A stretch of 64,000 nucleotides of DNA, taken from Chlorobium phaeovibrioides (GTDB lineage Bacteria; Bacteroidota; Chlorobiia; Chlorobiales; Chlorobiaceae). Below are positions 63,776-64,000 of this stretch, in pieces. A model generated the notes under the pieces. The model worked only from the letters and a program-made list of their open reading frames with translations. It did no database searches and had not been told where the DNA came from. The stretch's first letter is position 1, and the number at the start of each line of letters is the position of its first letter. The DNA lies in the NCBI RefSeq assembly GCF_003968655.1, contig NZ_RXYK01000008.1:23550-87549 (forward strand), in the 5' to 3' direction. Both the position numbers and the translations under genes were made by a program.

Positions 63776-64000
63776 CTACGAACACCGCGCTCTTAATGTA
63801 TTTTTTTTAGCAACAAGTTTCTTCAGGTGGGCGTTTTCCTGTTCCAGCAAGCGAAGGCGGCGCAGTTCGGTAAAGCCCATGCCTCCGAACTTGGCTTTCC
63901 AGTTGTAAAGCGTTGGCTCCGAAACTCCCAGTTGCCGGCAGACCTCTTTCACCTTTACTCCTGCTTCGGCTTGCCTGAGGGCGAAGGTGATCTGCTCTTC
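63776..64000 (-). pseudogene. IS3-type transposase OrfA, truncated, running out of the window
   Basis: Minus-strand frame from the window edge: EEQITFALRQAEAGVKVKEV, CRQLGVSEPTLYNWKAKFGG, ELRRLRLLEQENAHLKKLVA. This is the helix-turn-helix and leucine-zipper region of IS3 OrfA. After LKKLVA similarity stops at an A8 run (63801-63808) and the frame ends at 63776. No OrfB follows; the adjoining sequence is the recombinase tail. The 5' end lies outside the window. Confidence 0.75.

Noticed and set aside
63776..63810. A8 run as programmed -1 frameshift site of an intact IS3 element
   Set aside because: The -1 frame stops after about 15 codons and no OrfB follows, so the transposase is truncated rather than frameshifted.

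Overview
The window looks like a chromosomal segment of a green sulfur bacterium (Chlorobiaceae). This is inferred from two FAD-dependent sulfide:quinone-oxidoreductase-type genes, the style of the housekeeping genes and the moderately GC-rich coding sequence. No 16S or photosynthesis gene is present to prove it.

Layout. 1-6.0 kb is conserved core: the 3' end of ftsH, a tRNA-Val, dxr, rseP, prfA, a SRPBCC-like protein and a nitroreductase. 6.1-9.2 kb holds two SQR-type flavoproteins on the minus strand plus a 52-residue ORF that follows the first. 9.6-21.4 kb is an accessory stretch of mostly orphan genes: a Gly/Ser/Ala-rich protein of unknown function behind a strong sigma70 promoter, a SOS-type mutasome operon (62-aa protein-umuD-umuC), a LuxR-type HTH protein, lipoproteins, a DUF3127-like ssDNA-binding protein, a vWA protein, an XRE regulator with a Panacea-like C-terminus expressed from an apparently leaderless promoter, a DEDDh exonuclease, a PEGA lipoprotein, a 5'-nucleotidase and small hypotheticals. 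A 117-bp inverted-repeat element lies within it.

21.7-63.5 kb is one large exopolysaccharide/exosortase locus with regulators at both ends. Left end: a multi-PAS histidine kinase, a receiver-PAS-PP2C phosphatase and a sigma54 activator with a degenerate receiver. Middle: a sugar phosphotransferase with two degenerate relatives beside it, two STAS proteins and an RsbW-like ATPase (partner switching), Wza, a Wzz/BY-kinase whose P-loop lysine is missing, many glycosyltransferases, acyltransferases, a radical SAM protein, a polymerase-like membrane protein and an ABC flippase. Then come a WecG-type transferase, two DUF4114-like PEP-CTERM proteins, a TPR protein, an exosortase, an unknown membrane protein and an EpsI-like protein. 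Right end: two histidine kinases, an orphan CheD and a CheY-like receiver.

Three near-perfect -24/-12 (sigma54) promoters stand before 28.2, 40.6 and 52.6 kb. Each has a CTCTC..GA(G/A)AG inverted repeat about 95-107 bp upstream. The simplest model is that the locally encoded activator drives the three transcription units, while the phosphatase/STAS/ATPase module tunes assembly or transcription. The window ends in a scar: a serine-recombinase tail abutting a truncated IS3-type transposase.
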